Assembly (NCBI GenBank): GCA_004026145.2
Contig: CP034984.1
Span: 1,920,946-1,984,945 of the forward strand
DNA length: 64,000 nucleotides
Direction of reading: 5' to 3'
Origin: Takifugu bimaculatus
Taxonomy: Eukaryota > Chordata > Actinopteri > Tetraodontiformes > Tetraodontidae
The translations under genes were made by a program, and so were the position numbers. Below the pieces are notes generated by a model. That model made no database searches and was not told the DNA's origin. It saw nothing but the letters and a program-made list of their open reading frames with translations. Positions 35,230 to 47,658 of this stretch are shown here, piece by piece (positions within the stretch are counted from its first letter, which is position 1; every line of letters starts with the position of its first letter).

Positions 35230-36268
35230 GAGCCATATTTCCAAGCTTCCTCTCACTGCTCTACCTGGACTGCTCTTTATCGCCGCCATCACTGTGGCCC
35301 TTGCTGGGATTTTTTGGGGGGAAGATCAAAGGTAGGTGTGCCACTTCAGTGAAAGATCAAAGCCAAATAGTGAAATCCCTTGATTAATCCCTCTTGGATG
35401 GCAAAACGGTGACTCCTCTGGTCCGTCTCGCACACACACACACACACACACAGCCTGAACATGACTTCCAGGCTCAGGTGACCTCAGATGAACCTTTACT
35501 TCATGAAGCATTTAGCGGTTCCATCTTCCAAAATAACATCTGGTGAAGCAATCAAACCGGATTTACAGCCGCAGCCACCTCCACATGTGTTAAAGTTGTG
35601 TCTCGCATGTTTTAGTCACATCCTGCCAGTTGTTGCCAGTGCGGCTGCGGCGCTCGTTAGAATAAATAAAATAAGACGGATGTAATTTATATTTTAAAAG
35701 GGACTTGTTGTGAGATTACGGGGCTTTCGCTGTCGGTGCGATGATCACATTTCTTATCACATCCATCTTGTCGGCCTGCTGCTGGGGAGGACCATCGCGC
35801 CCCTGCGTGTGAAAGTGATGAGTTAGTGATGCTCTCGAAGCCGCCGCAGCGGCAGCAAATCCTGAGAGGCTCCCTGGTGAACTGTGACCGTGAACAATGG
35901 CCACCCCTGCTCCTTTCATTTAACACTGACAGAACAGACTTAAAAGAGAATGTGTTATTATGCTGCAGACCAGCGGCTCTGCAGGGAAAACAAAAATAAA
36001 AGAATCTGCACAACAGGCTCAAGTCTCTCCCCCCCCTCATCCTCCTGCTGGAGGACAAAGCTTCTGATGCTTCCGTGGCTCAATGGGACGATGGGGAGAA
36101 CGGCTCATGCGGGGGCCGCTGGAAGTGACTTTAATGCCAACTGGGGAGAAAGTGAGGAAGAGGAGGAGAAGGAGGGTGCTGATGGTGGCGCTGGCCCCCG
36201 GAAAGATGCATCAAAGGAGCATTTGTCGCAAAGACCAGCTGGGAGACTAATCAGAGAGAGAGAGACTC

Positions 36269-36270
<2 letters not shown>

Positions 36271-36317
<47 letters not shown>
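36271..36317. repeat. (GT)n microsatellite
   Basis: About 23 TG units preceded by a short (AG)n and followed by a G run. Confidence 0.97.
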
Positions 36318-36318
<1 letters not shown>

Positions 36319-36427
36319 GGGGGGGGTGTTAGAGTGGAAGGGTTGCATCAGTAGTGACGGATGAACCAGCTTCCTGTGGAATGAATATAGGGCATTCATC
36401 AGACTGCAGCTGTTTCTCGATGTCTTG

Positions 36428-36428
<1 letters not shown>

Positions 36429-36478
<50 letters not shown>
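36429..36478. repeat. (TG)n microsatellite
   Basis: Twenty-five perfect TG units. Confidence 0.98.
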
Positions 36479-36479
<1 letters not shown>

Positions 36480-37768
36480 TATTGAGGTTCTCAGAATGAA
36501 AGCAGCTCTCTGGGCACCTGTGTCCACTGGCAGCAGCTGGATTTTCCGCTGCTGCTGCTGATTGTGAGTGAAAGAACCAGACAGACGCGTTAGAAAGGGG
36601 ACGTTTATTCGCCAGGAATCGTCGCGCGGCTGCTTCTGAAGTTCATCACTCTCCGCCAGCACAGGCGCTTCTATCCTCCGGGGAGCGTCGGTCGTTCTGG
36701 GAGTCGTTTTCCTGGTAGTTTCTCGTCTGGCAGATGATGTCATCCTTCAGACGTTCTCTCAGGTAGCTGCGAGGATGTTCCCGGGCTCGGTGACGCCCTA
36801 AAAGAACTGTCACATCGCAGCAGCCTGGACCGAGCGATGAGTCTTCCTCACCTGTCAGGCAGCGATGAAGACTGGTGAGTCACCTGAGGCGTCTCACGGG
36901 CGTCTGGGGAGAACTGACCGCTTCCCTGGAGGTCAGGGTGGGGGTCACATCAATTTATGGTCAGATTGCCATAAATCGTGAGGAAGGGTGGAGGGAACAT
37001 TGCACACCTGCACGCTTGGCCGCCTCGAACACGATACAGCTGAGGTGCGTTCGGGGTTCGTCAGGAAAATTCAGCTTTTGCAGGACGTAAATGAGAAGAA
37101 GGTTTTGAATAGGTTAAGGGTCAAACGTTCAAGTTTAATTCCTTCAAGGTTAATTCAGGTTGATTAAATGTGTCGAGACGAGCCGAGGGAGGAACTTTAG
37201 CCGCTCTGGAGATCAGAAGCTGAATCTGGCCTCCACCCGAAACTCGTCTTTCTTTTCCTCCCATCTCGTGTCCTTCATGTAGCGCTTTACTTTTCTGACA
37301 AATGGAGCTAAGGAACGATGACTAAACTCAGCGACCTTCAGACTTACTGGCACGCAGGTTTTCATTTGCGTGCTGAACTCTACTTGGCGGCGTGTCCTCG
37401 CCACTGGAAGAGAGCAGCTGTCAAGGTGTCCACGCAACACTCACAATGGACATCAGGACATCAGGACGGTGGAGGACACGGAGCTGGCCAGGCTTTGTTT
37501 AAAGAGAGACGACCTCCCTGTGACCCTCATCCCCCGTGGGTGTAAACTCTGCATGATGAGACCATTATGATCATGCAAAACACACACACACATGCGCACA
37601 CACACGTGCGCGCACACACACACACTTCACAAAGGGATCTGTAAAATATAACTTCACTCAATTTTCTTGTCTCTGACTTTGGCTAAAAATCTCTTAATCC
37701 TGTTTATCTGGCAAGGATTTGTGCATCTGTGCATGCACGTGTGCGATAGGAGTCAGTACAGTTACGGA

Positions 37769-37770
<2 letters not shown>

Positions 37771-37807
<37 letters not shown>
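37771..37807. repeat. (GT)n microsatellite followed by G run
   Basis: About 18 GT units, followed by GGCGGGGGGGGG. Confidence 0.97.
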
Positions 37808-37809
<2 letters not shown>

Positions 37810-37940
37810 CGGGGGGGGGCTTTTTCACGACAGTTCTCGTGGTGTGTGTATGCATGTGTATGTGTCTGCAGCCTGGGAAATGAAAATGCTGACCCAATTT
37901 AATACACCTGTGCCCCGCTGCACCGCGGCCTAACACTTAA

Positions 37941-37941
<1 letters not shown>

Positions 37942-38002
<61 letters not shown>
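37942..38002. repeat. (CA)n microsatellite
   Basis: About 30 perfect CA units. It is opposite in strand sense to the GT array 135 bases upstream, so the two could pair as a hairpin. Confidence 0.98.
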
Positions 38003-38005
<3 letters not shown>

Positions 38006-38305
38006 TCAACACCACATAATCTGATCCGCTTCCTCTGAGATGCACATATACAGATCAGGTCAGCCACTTCAAACATAGATGGGTTTTTTTTCTCTTCGGT
38101 TTCAGAAAATAATAAAGATGTGAGACAGAAGGCTTTATAACTAGGAAATTTTATTACTTTTTTTTAACTTTTATGAGTGTGGATGCTGGTGGCCTGGGTG
38201 TGTTTGCCTTTGGGATGGGCTCCCAGTGTGTCGTTCAGGTCCCGATGAGCTGCTGTAGACTGGGTGGTCTCCCACTGAGAGGAAAGTGAGTAATGAAGCT
38301 CCTTC

Positions 38306-38306
<1 letters not shown>

Positions 38307-38369
<63 letters not shown>

Positions 38370-38379
38370 CACACACACA
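38307..38379. repeat. (CA)n microsatellite, one interruption
   Basis: About 36 CA units with a single CAAA interruption near 38352. Confidence 0.97.
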
Positions 38380-38521
38380 GTGTTATTCACATCGCTAAAG
38401 TGAAGCATTATGGAAACGCATGAGATCCAAACATTTATTTGTTGCTTTTTTTTCCATTTCTCACATTAATCTCTCCCGTCAGATCTACTCATGCACTTAA
38501 TCTCAACACGCTGACCTGACG

Positions 38522-38564
38522 ACACACACGCACACACACACGCACACACGCACACACACGCACG
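38522..38564. repeat. Imperfect (CA)n with CG interruptions
   Basis: CA units regularly interrupted by CGCA, giving a compound array. Confidence 0.9.
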
Positions 38565-39764
38565 TTCTCCAGTGTCAGAAGTCAAGATTTCATTAATATT
38601 CAGCTGGTTCCGTCTGAATTTGCACGCGCACAACAGCGTCAGAGCTCTTCAGTGAGCGCGTGACTCGCGTGCCCTTTGTGCTGAGTCACGGTGGGACTAA
38701 AGAGGGCTGATTTTCCTCGAGTGGCGCCGTTTAACGGTGAGTGGCAGCGCGACAAAAGCGCTGTTTACAGCCACACCGCGAGAGGAAGAGTCAGGCTCCA
38801 TCATCGCTTCTTCCTCGTTCCTCTTCCTCCCCCCGCGTCCTCGACGTCGCTCGAGCTTTTAGAATTACACACAATCATACCGGGAAAAAGAGTTTGTCTT
38901 TATGTTGCCAGTGTGTCTGAGTCTTCCTCCCAGACATTTATATGTGCGCAACAGCGGCAGATTTGATTTATTTTTATTTTAAAATGGTGGGTAAAATCCA
39001 GCCTGTCGGCGTTGCGCAATGGCGCCACGCAAGTGAAACTGTGGCGCGTGAGCCGACAGCGCGTGAGCCATCAATTATTGCGACGCCACACCTGCGGTTT
39101 CCGCCATTACGGCTGTAATTGTCACAGGAGGAGGAAATAAAGAGTTCGCTAATTAGCCAAACGAGGGATTTGGGAGTTTCCCCCTCGCTGTGTCGGTACG
39201 AGGAGGCGCTGCTGCGAGGTTTTGTTTTTGTTTACCATCTGGGCAGATGTGCTACACCTCTGTGCCACGTGAGCTTCGGCTAAAGGGCACGAGGGCCAAG
39301 CATGAAGACACACAATGAGGGAGGGTAAACAGTTCCAAGTGTCTTTAATGAAGTTAGCTTCAGAATTGTGGGGATGTGACTACCTCGCCTCCGATGCTAC
39401 GGGCGCTCCTCCGCCAGGCGTGTGCACGTGGCTTCCCGAGGGGAAGAAGTTCAAAACTGCTGTGTCAGAAGATTTTGTCTCCTTTCAATATTAATCCCAA
39501 ACAGATGCTGCACTGAGCTAAGCTGGCTAACTGTTGTTAGCCGCCATTGCTGTGTGTGTGTATGGGGGGGGGGGGTGCAGGTGGAGGAGACCCAGATGGG
39601 GAAGAAGGGGGGGAACATGCACACATAGGAAATCAGAGTGGGATTTGAACATGCACAACACACACACACACACACTTCCTTATTAATATGGGTTGGTTTA
39701 TGTGGGAGGCAGATCCCAGAAAACTTGTATAAATGTTTTATCAGTCTCACATTTTGCTAATCTA

Positions 39765-39902
39765 CCTCCTCCCTCCCTCCTCCCTCCCTCCTCTCTCCTT
39801 TATCCTCCTCCTCCCTCCCTCCTCTCTCCTCCTCTCTCCCCCTCCCTCCCTCCCCTATCCCCCTCCCTCCCCTCCCTCCTCTCTCCTCCTCCTCCCCCCC
39901 CC
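39765..39902. repeat. TCCC-rich polypyrimidine tract
   Basis: Almost 140 bases contain essentially only C and T with scattered A, built from CTCCCTCC and CTCTCTCCTCC units. It can form triplex (H-) DNA or, on the minus strand, G-rich structures. Confidence 0.95.
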
Positions 39903-40779
39903 ACATCACTCTATCTAATTGAAAGGAGAGCCCCCCCCCCCGTTCCTCGCTGTGACTCAGATATTTGGGCTCTGATTCATTTGAGCCGCTCCTCTTCACC
40001 CTGACGAAGAGCGCTGCTTGTAAACTGGTCTTTAGGGACCGAGCTTGGCTGACTTTACATTACGGAGACGAGGGCGCCGCTCGGGGATTTGAAAAGGATG
40101 AGTCAACCTTGTTCTTGCTGTTCACAATAATCCTCAGCAACAGTCAGCCCTCCAGCCCGTCCCACACTTTAACCAGTTCTTCTGTATTTGCTGGCGAAAA
40201 CACCATTTTCTTTTCTTTTTTTTGCCGTTCCGGGTGACGCCAGCCGCCGCCTGCTCTGTTTGGATACAGAAGCCGGCTGGGTGCTGCCGGGATTCCCTCT
40301 GTAACTGTATGTTCTCATAACACAACCAGGCGTACAAGTGAAAACACGCGACTGCAGCATGACAACGCGCCAACAACCACAGCATCATCGGGCAGTCGCG
40401 TCCCCTGGCAACAGCCGGGTGGTTCCACCCAGTTCTTATCGCCCGATCTGCTCTCTCTCTTTAACCAGTTTAACCCACTAAAGCCAGTCGTAACCCCCAA
40501 ACAGGCCCCCAGTCGTCGGCATCCCAGTATTACTCCAAACCTATTAAAAGAGGCCTTTCCTAATCTAAATCCAATCATGGGTGCACCCCCCCCCCCCGTC
40601 CTGCTTTCCTCCAGCTCACCAAATACTCTTAGAACCTTCATTATCTGTTGTTTGGATGGGGATTACTCTGATCGGAGCAGCTTAACGCAGGAGATTCTTA
40701 ATAAACTCTTAATAAAAATCAAAGCGCCGTCTAATTTACAGCAACCTGGACCCCCCGACACTCACACCTCTGCACACGT

Positions 40780-40781
<2 letters not shown>

Positions 40782-40819
<38 letters not shown>
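40782..40819. repeat. (CA)n microsatellite
   Basis: About 19 CA units. Confidence 0.97.
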
Positions 40820-40822
<3 letters not shown>

Positions 40823-43800
40823 CCTGATTCATCATTTATCCAAATCTGACTGTAATTTTTGAGTTTCAGACGGAAAACTGACGGTTTGGGGGGTGTTTTA
40901 TCAGCGTGGCCTTCTGGGAAATAAGAAATTCAGGCTAATAGATCTGTGCTTGTGTGTGCAAGGACATTTATGAGCCTCACCCTCCCCACCAACAATCCCT
41001 AAATCACCTTTCGGTGCTCCGGATTCTGCTCCGTCCTCTCCGCATGATGTCATTTTCAATGACACAAACTATTTGCTGAATTTTCAATAAACAAATATTT
41101 ATTTTTAAAGAGAAATGCCGTTTGGGGCAGAAAAAAACAACAACTTTAAAAATTCTTCCAATTTGTTTCAAAACGTAGTTGGACTGCAGAATGAACCCAT
41201 CGCGTTTGGGTGTCTGAGGTCAAAGGTCGCTCCCGGGTGTCACGGAGTGTGTGTAACCGAGGAGCGACCGCGCGAGGCTGATTTCAGTCGGCGCCATCAT
41301 TCCTCAAGGAACCGGCCTCTCCATAGTGGCTAAGTTTGTTGAGCAGGTGTAAAACAAAACAATCCTTAATATTTAATGCGGCGGTATCGGCGCTGCAGAG
41401 CCCCGCAGGAGCGGCGCATAACAAACGAGGCCATAAGAGGCGGCGCAAATGAACCTGCAGAGGCTCCGGAACGTTTCCCGGGGTCGTCTGATGAAGCAAA
41501 AGAGAGAACTTCACCATCTCAGAAGCGTCCGCGTCGCTTCCCCGTGCGGTTTTTCCGTCTCCTGGACGTCGGCGCCGTCGCAGGCAGCTTTTTCCCGCTT
41601 GTTTACTTTAGGAAAACACCGAGTTTATCGTGTCTGGCTGTCGTTGAGCTAATTTCTTGGAGGAAGATGCTGCTGATGTGACAGCAGGTAAACGATGTTA
41701 ACCAGCGTCGCCGCCTCGCTCCTCCTTCACGTTCACCCACCAGCTCCCGACGAGCGCCGGGCGCCCAATCGCCAAGTCTTTAAAATAAATACATAAAATA
41801 TGACCTGTTCTGAAAGAGAATCAATATTGCATGTTTGTCTGCGGGAAAGCTGCTGATGCATTTGCTGCGCTGACTTTTCCAATTTCTACATCTGAGATTA
41901 CCATCGCTTTGGAGCGCGCGGCTCATTTTGAAAAACAGAATTTCATTCAAGTCGCTGCTCGGGCTGTATGCCCCGAGGCTCCGCCAGAGAGGGGGAGCGT
42001 ATTAATGAAAGGAGAGACAGACAGTGTTATTTAAATCACCTCAACAGCATAACCCCGGGCACAACACGGGCTCGCTGCTGCCTCGCCGACCTGTTTTCAT
42101 ACCTCGGCCGGCAAAACCAAACTTAATCATGTCGGCGACAAGCCAACTGAAACGGAGTCAATTTAAACCTCCAATGCGCCGGGAATTACACAAACAAAAT
42201 AGACAGAGGACAGTGAGACGGAGCCATATTGGCTGCTTTAAATGGCTTTAATCTAAGATAAAAGCAGATTAGCTTAATTTAGCGAGACGCTTTTAGCCAG
42301 GATCACGCTAACTGCTAGGCGGCCGTTTGTAACGCACATGTTCACGCGTGTTTTCTTGGTGGAATTTGATGTTTGGGCTGAGATATTTCATGATAACAGT
42401 AACATTCTGACCTGACGTCATCTTTTCGTTGGTTTGCCAATAACATTAATCATAATGTTTCATTGTTTATTCTTGCTGATGCTAACTTGTTGACGCTTAT
42501 GCGCTCCTGTCAGGTTGAAGCCGGCTGGTTTAGCGTCGGTTTGGACTATTCTTGTGTTTGCACAGTGGTTGCCATGGTTACCTCAGCATCAGAGTTGATC
42601 ATCCAGGCCGTGGATACTGTGATCCTCCCAGTTTCCCCTTCTGATGCATCTGTTCACAAAATCCAAAACGGTTGTGGGATTTTTCCCCAAACGATTCCCT
42701 TTCTTTCTACATTGAACACTAATTTATACACGATGATCTTTTTCTCGTTGCTGCAGCCTAATCTGGAGTCAGTGTGCTGGCGCACATCGATAAAACTGTC
42801 AGTCAATAAAGTGTGAGGCACCGATATTGAAGATCCTTCTCGCTTCCATAAATATCTGCCCGTCCTGCTTTCTGCATGGAAAACAAGCGTAATTACAACA
42901 TTAAAAATCTCCCTCAGAAAAAACCTAATGCTGTGTGTCCTAAAACGTCTGTCCTCATCTCGTCCACCACCTCCATCCAGTGTCTTTTGAGAAGTGTGCA
43001 CGTACGTGCGCGTGTGTTCTTGCTGCAGAATCTACCTGCTGATTTCACGTCTTTATGATAATGATGTTTTCTGGTGTTTGGCACAATAGCAACTATCATA
43101 AGAGCAAAATGCTAAAATTACAACATGGGATGTCCCTTCAGGGCTTCCGTACTTCAGAAAACAACACAGACAGCGTTAAATATTGAACTGCCAACGTGTT
43201 TCACTTCATGGAAGAAAAATGTAACTTTTAATTTGTTTTTTAAGCTGCTTTTACCTTTACAGACACATCAAAAGCAAGAAAGACTCACCTAATCCAATCA
43301 AGGGGGATTATTTTCAATTTATTTTAGGTCATGAAAAGCCTTTGCTTTGTGATTATAGTAACCAAAATAACAACTCGCAGAGTGAAACATTAAATCCATC
43401 GCGTGGAGAGCGTTCTGAGCCTCCACTCCGACTCCTGCCGCAGCAGTAAAGGCTGAGGGATGTTGTCGGACATATGAACGAGTGATTAAGAGGCTGATCG
43501 TGTTGTCTGGTCGGCTGATTGGCCGTGAATCATTCATGGTGCACAGAAATCCTGATGAACGGCTGATTAGCAGCACCAGCAGAGAGGATGAAACCAGAGA
43601 GACGGCTGATTAGCTGAAAACTTTGATGGAGTAACAGAGGGGAAGTAAGCCGACCTGGCTTTAGCGTTAGCATTATGATGTCACACTTCCTGGACGGTTG
43701 ACCACCCACGCTGCAGGGGGCGCTGGAGCGAAAGATGAGTCTCACCGTTGTTGATTTACCTATTTGATTGAAAATGGATAAAATGAGGCTAAGCAGATAA

Positions 43801-44094
43801 ATAAAGGCAGAAGTTGCTTCTGGGGAGGAAACGGAATCCTCAAATGGCTGGAATATTTCTGGAATATGAACAGAGAGCAGAGATTTTCGACAGATCTTAG
43901 CACGACACAAAGATCTGATGCTACAAGAACGACCGAAATACGATAGAATGGTTAGTTATATGCACTCGGTGTAAAATTCAGTGTTTAATAGGTCAAGATC
44001 CACATTATTTGTCTCCAATTCAGCTGCCAAAGGTTCATTTCCAGACGAGTGTGTACAGAAACCCGCTGGCAAACATTAATGCTGAATTTATATT

Positions 44095-44122
44095 TGTGTG
44101 TGTGTGTGTGTGTGTGTGTGTG
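44095..44122. repeat. (GT)n microsatellite
   Basis: About 14 GT units. Confidence 0.96.
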
Positions 44123-44411
44123 AACTTGCTCGAGCTCTGACAGGTGGACAGTATTAAGGGGCCCCTCCCAAAGCCTCGGGCCCTCTCCAGCGGCCAGCAG
44201 AGGGGTGCCCCCCCCCAGTTCACGCATCACCACCTGGAGCTCTGACAGCGGCTGCTGCCCGTCGCGGCCTCCTTGTCAAATCCTGTTGCCGTACCCCCCC
44301 ATCCCAACCCCCCCAACCCCCGTATCTCAACTCAAAATGCCAAAACCCGACGCAGCCGAATGTTTGATATCTATTTATTCATGTGGTGTTCCTCCTCAGC
44401 CCCCCACCCCC

Positions 44412-44412
<1 letters not shown>

Positions 44413-44450
<38 letters not shown>
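44413..44450. repeat. (CA)n microsatellite
   Basis: About 19 CA units after a C-rich stretch. Confidence 0.97.
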
Positions 44451-44452
<2 letters not shown>

Positions 44453-44542
44453 CTGAAGAACTTTGAGAGTCTACAGTCTGTGTGAGAGGGGCGGGGGCTG
44501 GCTGTGCACAGAGGCTGTCAGGAGGCTGTCATGTTCTGCTCA

Positions 44543-44582
44543 GCACACACACACACGCACACACACACACACAAACACACAC
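44543..44582. repeat. Imperfect (CA)n microsatellite
   Basis: CA units with one CG and one AA interruption, about 90 bases after the previous CA array. Confidence 0.93.
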
Positions 44583-47367
44583 ATGCAGAGCAGATGTGTA
44601 AATAGTCTCAGTCTCGTGATCCAAAAGACATTTTGACAAATTGGAGATAGAGAAATTGAAACTATGTGCAGAGGAGGGGGGCCACATCCTCTGGTTCTGG
44701 TCTTTTTACACACTGACTGAACCACGAAACAATGTCAGATTTTCTCCATGTTGTCCCACCAAACGCCCCCGTGACTCCAGACTGTCCAGGGAAGACGGGG
44801 GCTGGGAATGTGTCCCCTAATAACCAGGGGAGAAAGACTGACCGTGAGGTGATGCTCTGGATGCTAGCTTGGAAAGTTAGCGGCTAACTTAGCGGCTATC
44901 TGAAGTCAGGTCCACGTGATCGAGCACCCGGCCGCTCTTTGCCCTCATGTTGGCTGCAAAGTTCTCTGTTGCCCGGCAACACTTAGCTGATTTCTCTTGA
45001 TAGACACTTTGGATCATTTGAGGACGAACTGACTCAATCATCTCAATTTTCAATTGAAGCATGTTTAATGTTGACAGCTTACAGTCGGGGGGGTTTCCAT
45101 CGTTACGCTGCCGTAGCATCAGCTCCGGCCCAACACTTATTTATCCATTAATCTTTATCCCTCTTCATTTTACGCACTAACTCAGCTCAGGCGATCAGCT
45201 TCAACGTTTATTTGACTTCATTCTACGTTTCGGGACATAAAACATTTCCACATTCTCTCTCCTTTCCCCAATTTTTAAGCCTATATTTACAAAATCACTG
45301 ACCCCCCCCATCCTCCCAGAGGGAGGAGCTGGACTCTGGGCAAAGTGTTGGCATGAGAAGTGATGGTGAAAGGCTGTGGGCGGCCCCCCCATCCCCAGCC
45401 CTATAATACTCTATTCATGAGGCAGCGTGCCCTTTATTATTTAAAGCATTCTCCCAGCTCCATCCGCTCTCATTGTCAGGCCATCATCTCAGGAGCCATT
45501 TCCACAGAAGCAAAAAATAGTCCTATTTGTGAAATGCTGATTATCTAAAATGGGGCCGCAGGGGCCTGACTGAATGGAATACTGGATTCCACAGGCATCC
45601 GAGTCCCACTGGTGGATTAGGGGCTTTCTCCCCCACTTCCTCTCTCTTTCCTTCCATCTCAGCTCTGCTTGATATCATTATACATGTCCAGGATCAACTG
45701 CCTGGAACGTCAGGCTGTGATGCACGGACGTTGCTGTAGAGGTGCGCACGTGGCCGTCCTCACCTCACAGGAACCGTTTCCAGACCTGCAGCCACGGTTT
45801 CCTGGGTCAGACCTGCTGTTCTCTCTGACAAGCCCGCCTTTGCAGCCACATTCGCACCTCGCTAGCCGAGCCTCCGTTGGCGGGAACGCTGCCTCTCTGC
45901 CGTCGCTCCGCGTCCCCGAACAGACGCGGCGCTGCGGGAGAGGCTCTAAATACACGACAGGAGACCTGGGACAGATGGGAAGTCAGAGCCGGAGCAAACA
46001 AACACTAAAAAAAGCCCTGGAAGGATTAACAGCTACCTGCCACCCATCCCGCGTGCGCGCAATCAGGACGCCGCTCGCTAAATAGTGGCAATCACAGCAA
46101 ATTCATCAGGGCCTCCTCTCTGTGAAAGGCAGCGCTGTAATTATGTCAGCATCAGCCCCGGCACCAGCCGCCCACTTTAGTTGTAATTTTGACCAATTTA
46201 CCTCAGAAGGCTGCAGCTGAGCTGTAATTCGATTCCCTTCTGCTTTTATGCTAATGCGCCGCCGCGGCGCCGACTGCTTCACCTTTTGTATTCACCTTTC
46301 AAAGAAGCGCATCTGTGGGAAGATTCAGGCGTTGGCTTTTGTCGTACTTCTCTTCTCGTTTTTCCCTCTCGAGGGCATCTTAGCAGCTTCCTCGGACTGC
46401 AGATTCATGGAAATGTGTGATTCTGCAGCATCTCAAAGTCCCCAAAATGTATTGAAATCAGGCTGACGATGTGCTGGTACTGACCAGGGCCTTGGACTGG
46501 TTAGAACTCTGCTGCAATAAGCTTTTTCAAGTCCTGAACCACCTCCTTCTGTTTCCTTCTTTAAGAACTGAAATAAAGACAGTTCCAACAACGAGAGGTC
46601 CTCGACCTCAGCCGCGACCTTCAGTTCCAGGGATCAGGTTCGACCCCTGTACTCGGAACTTTCTTCATGTTCTGGAGTAAATCCTGCGGTGGAAAAAGGC
46701 TCTTTTAGCTCCGAGGACGGAGGTGAAGGACCCGAGTGCACACCTCCCGCGTCGAGCTCTTCGCCTCCGTCCTGCCTCACTGTCAGTGTCGTCTGTGGTT
46801 CCCGACGGTCGGGGCAGCTTAATTAATCACACTCCAGCTCTAATGAATTGACCAGCCGGGCCGTATTGATCCCTGAGGTATCAGCCGCCCGCTCTGTGAA
46901 GTCTAATACCCTCCTCGGAGGTGAGGGATCAAACGAGCCGAGAAAAGGTGGGAAGGGATATCAGACGGAAGGAGCGGGAGGAGGTCACCTCCGAAGACAC
47001 TGGCCGAGGCCGCTTCAGCAAATATGAAAGGGAGCAAATCCGCGGCTCCATCCCTCCGCTCGCGCCTCGGCTTGTGTTACATCTGTCACATTTATAGAAA
47101 TCACAGCTCTTTCATCGAGGGAATTAGTGTTATATTTCAGGTTGTCTCAAATCAGAAGAGGAGCTTACGGCTTATTAAAGCGTCGTCATGGCACCCGCGC
47201 TGAGGAGGCTGCGGGATTTGGCAGCCGGCTTCCAGACTGGATCGCTCAGATCTTTTTTTCTGGGCCGAGGTTAGATTAACATTGATCTGAAAGGCTAATT
47301 TGATGCCACATTACAGCTGTGAAATTACAGAACTGTATGCCTCCCATTTAGGAGTGTGAGCCGGACA

Positions 47368-47604
47368 TCTCTCTCTCTCTCTCCCTCTGTGTCTCTCTCC
47401 CTCTCTCTCTGTGTCTCTCTCCCTCTCTCTCTGTGTCTCTCTCCCTCTCTCTCTGTCTCTCTCCCTCTCTCTCTCTCTCTCTCTCCCTCTCTCTCTCTCT
47501 CCCTCTCTCTCTGTGCTCTCTCTCCCTCTCTCTCTCCCTGCTCTCTCTCTCTCTCTCCCTCTCTCTCTTCTCTCTCCCTCTCTCTCTCTCTCTCTCCCTC
47601 TCTC

Positions 47605-47658
<54 letters not shown>
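47368..47658. repeat. 290-base (CT)n-based polypyrimidine array
   Basis: A compound array of CTCTCTCTCCCT and CTCTCTGTGTCT blocks with a short (CTGT)n segment near 47608-47620. The plus strand is almost purely pyrimidine. It gives long artificial open frames of Ser-Leu or Arg-Glu dipeptides on both strands, which should not be taken as genes. It is mirror-symmetric enough to form intramolecular triplex DNA. Confidence 0.97.

Larger units (their letters stand above)
1..35250 (+). other. qki: quaking (qki) transcription unit, exons 2-8 plus 3' UTR
   Basis: The gene encodes a STAR-family RNA-binding protein that dimerises through QUA1 and binds ACUAAY-type RNA through KH plus QUA2. Quaking proteins control splicing, mRNA stability, export and circular RNA formation, notably in glia, muscle and endothelium. 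The window has seven + strand coding exons with GT-AG borders and compatible phases; exon 1 (start codon and first half of QUA1) is upstream. Residue numbers used below assume a 47-residue exon 1, which gives 341 residues, the length of vertebrate QKI-5. Introns in the window are 7071, 3919, 10526, 1292, 1822 and 1138 bases, compact compared with the mammalian gene and typical of a teleost. The alanine-rich run and the Gln-Gly-Pro-Arg-Leu stretch in exon 6 point to a qki2/qkib-type paralogue from the fish duplication; this is from memory. The 3' limit is set by the last AATAAA at 35224. Confidence 0.95.
29967..35250 (+). other. qki: qki 3' UTR (QKI-5 type)
   Basis: A long unspliced-looking stretch follows the stop codon. 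It has AU-rich blocks (31600-31760, 32740-33340), several ACTAAY cores and AATAAA signals at 33309, 34197, 35196 and 35224. QKI-5 mRNAs in vertebrates have a UTR of several kilobases, so a distal end near 35250 is reasonable, with a proximal site near 33330. No other convincing coding sequence lies within it. The exact end is inferred from poly(A) signals, not from transcript data. Confidence 0.75.
35251..39764. other. Intergenic DNA, first part: microsatellite cluster
   Basis: No exon is recognisable. Between 35430 and 38570 there are about eight CA/GT arrays, among the densest parts of the window. Non-repetitive segments between them (for example 36480-37560 and 38570-39400) show no known family and only chance open frames. 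Confidence 0.75.
39903..47367. other. Intergenic DNA, second part
   Basis: No supported gene. It holds CA/GT arrays at 40782-40819, 44095-44122, 44413-44450 and 44543-44582, a C run near 40587-40597 and unique segments between them. Open frames of about 100-140 codons (for example 41376-41681 and 45669-46085, + strand) lack known domains and flanking splice context. The 46080-46240 segment is a small AT-rich island. Confidence 0.75.

Noticed and set aside
36075..36130. Possible second gene start (Met-rich frame near CAATGGGACGATGG)
   Set aside because: No conserved protein, no supported upstream exon and the frame runs into (GT)n.
35950..36354. 134-codon + strand frame with an acidic Glu-rich patch
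   Set aside because: It ends in translated (GT)n and the Glu-rich patch comes from a GAGGAG run; no homologue recognised.
37940..38380. Regularly spaced repeat arrays that could suggest a CRISPR-like layout
   Set aside because: They are plain CA microsatellites in eukaryotic DNA, without unique spacers.
41376..41681. 101-codon + strand frame with basic residues
   Set aside because: No domain, no flanking splice sites and no codon periodicity that I can see.
45669..46085. 138-codon + strand frame
   Set aside because: Overlaps other frames of similar length in a GC-rich stretch; no recognisable motif.
46570..46680. tRNA-like T-arm sequence (GGTTCGACCCC)
   Set aside because: There is no matching A box, D arm or acceptor stem upstream, so no cloverleaf can be built.
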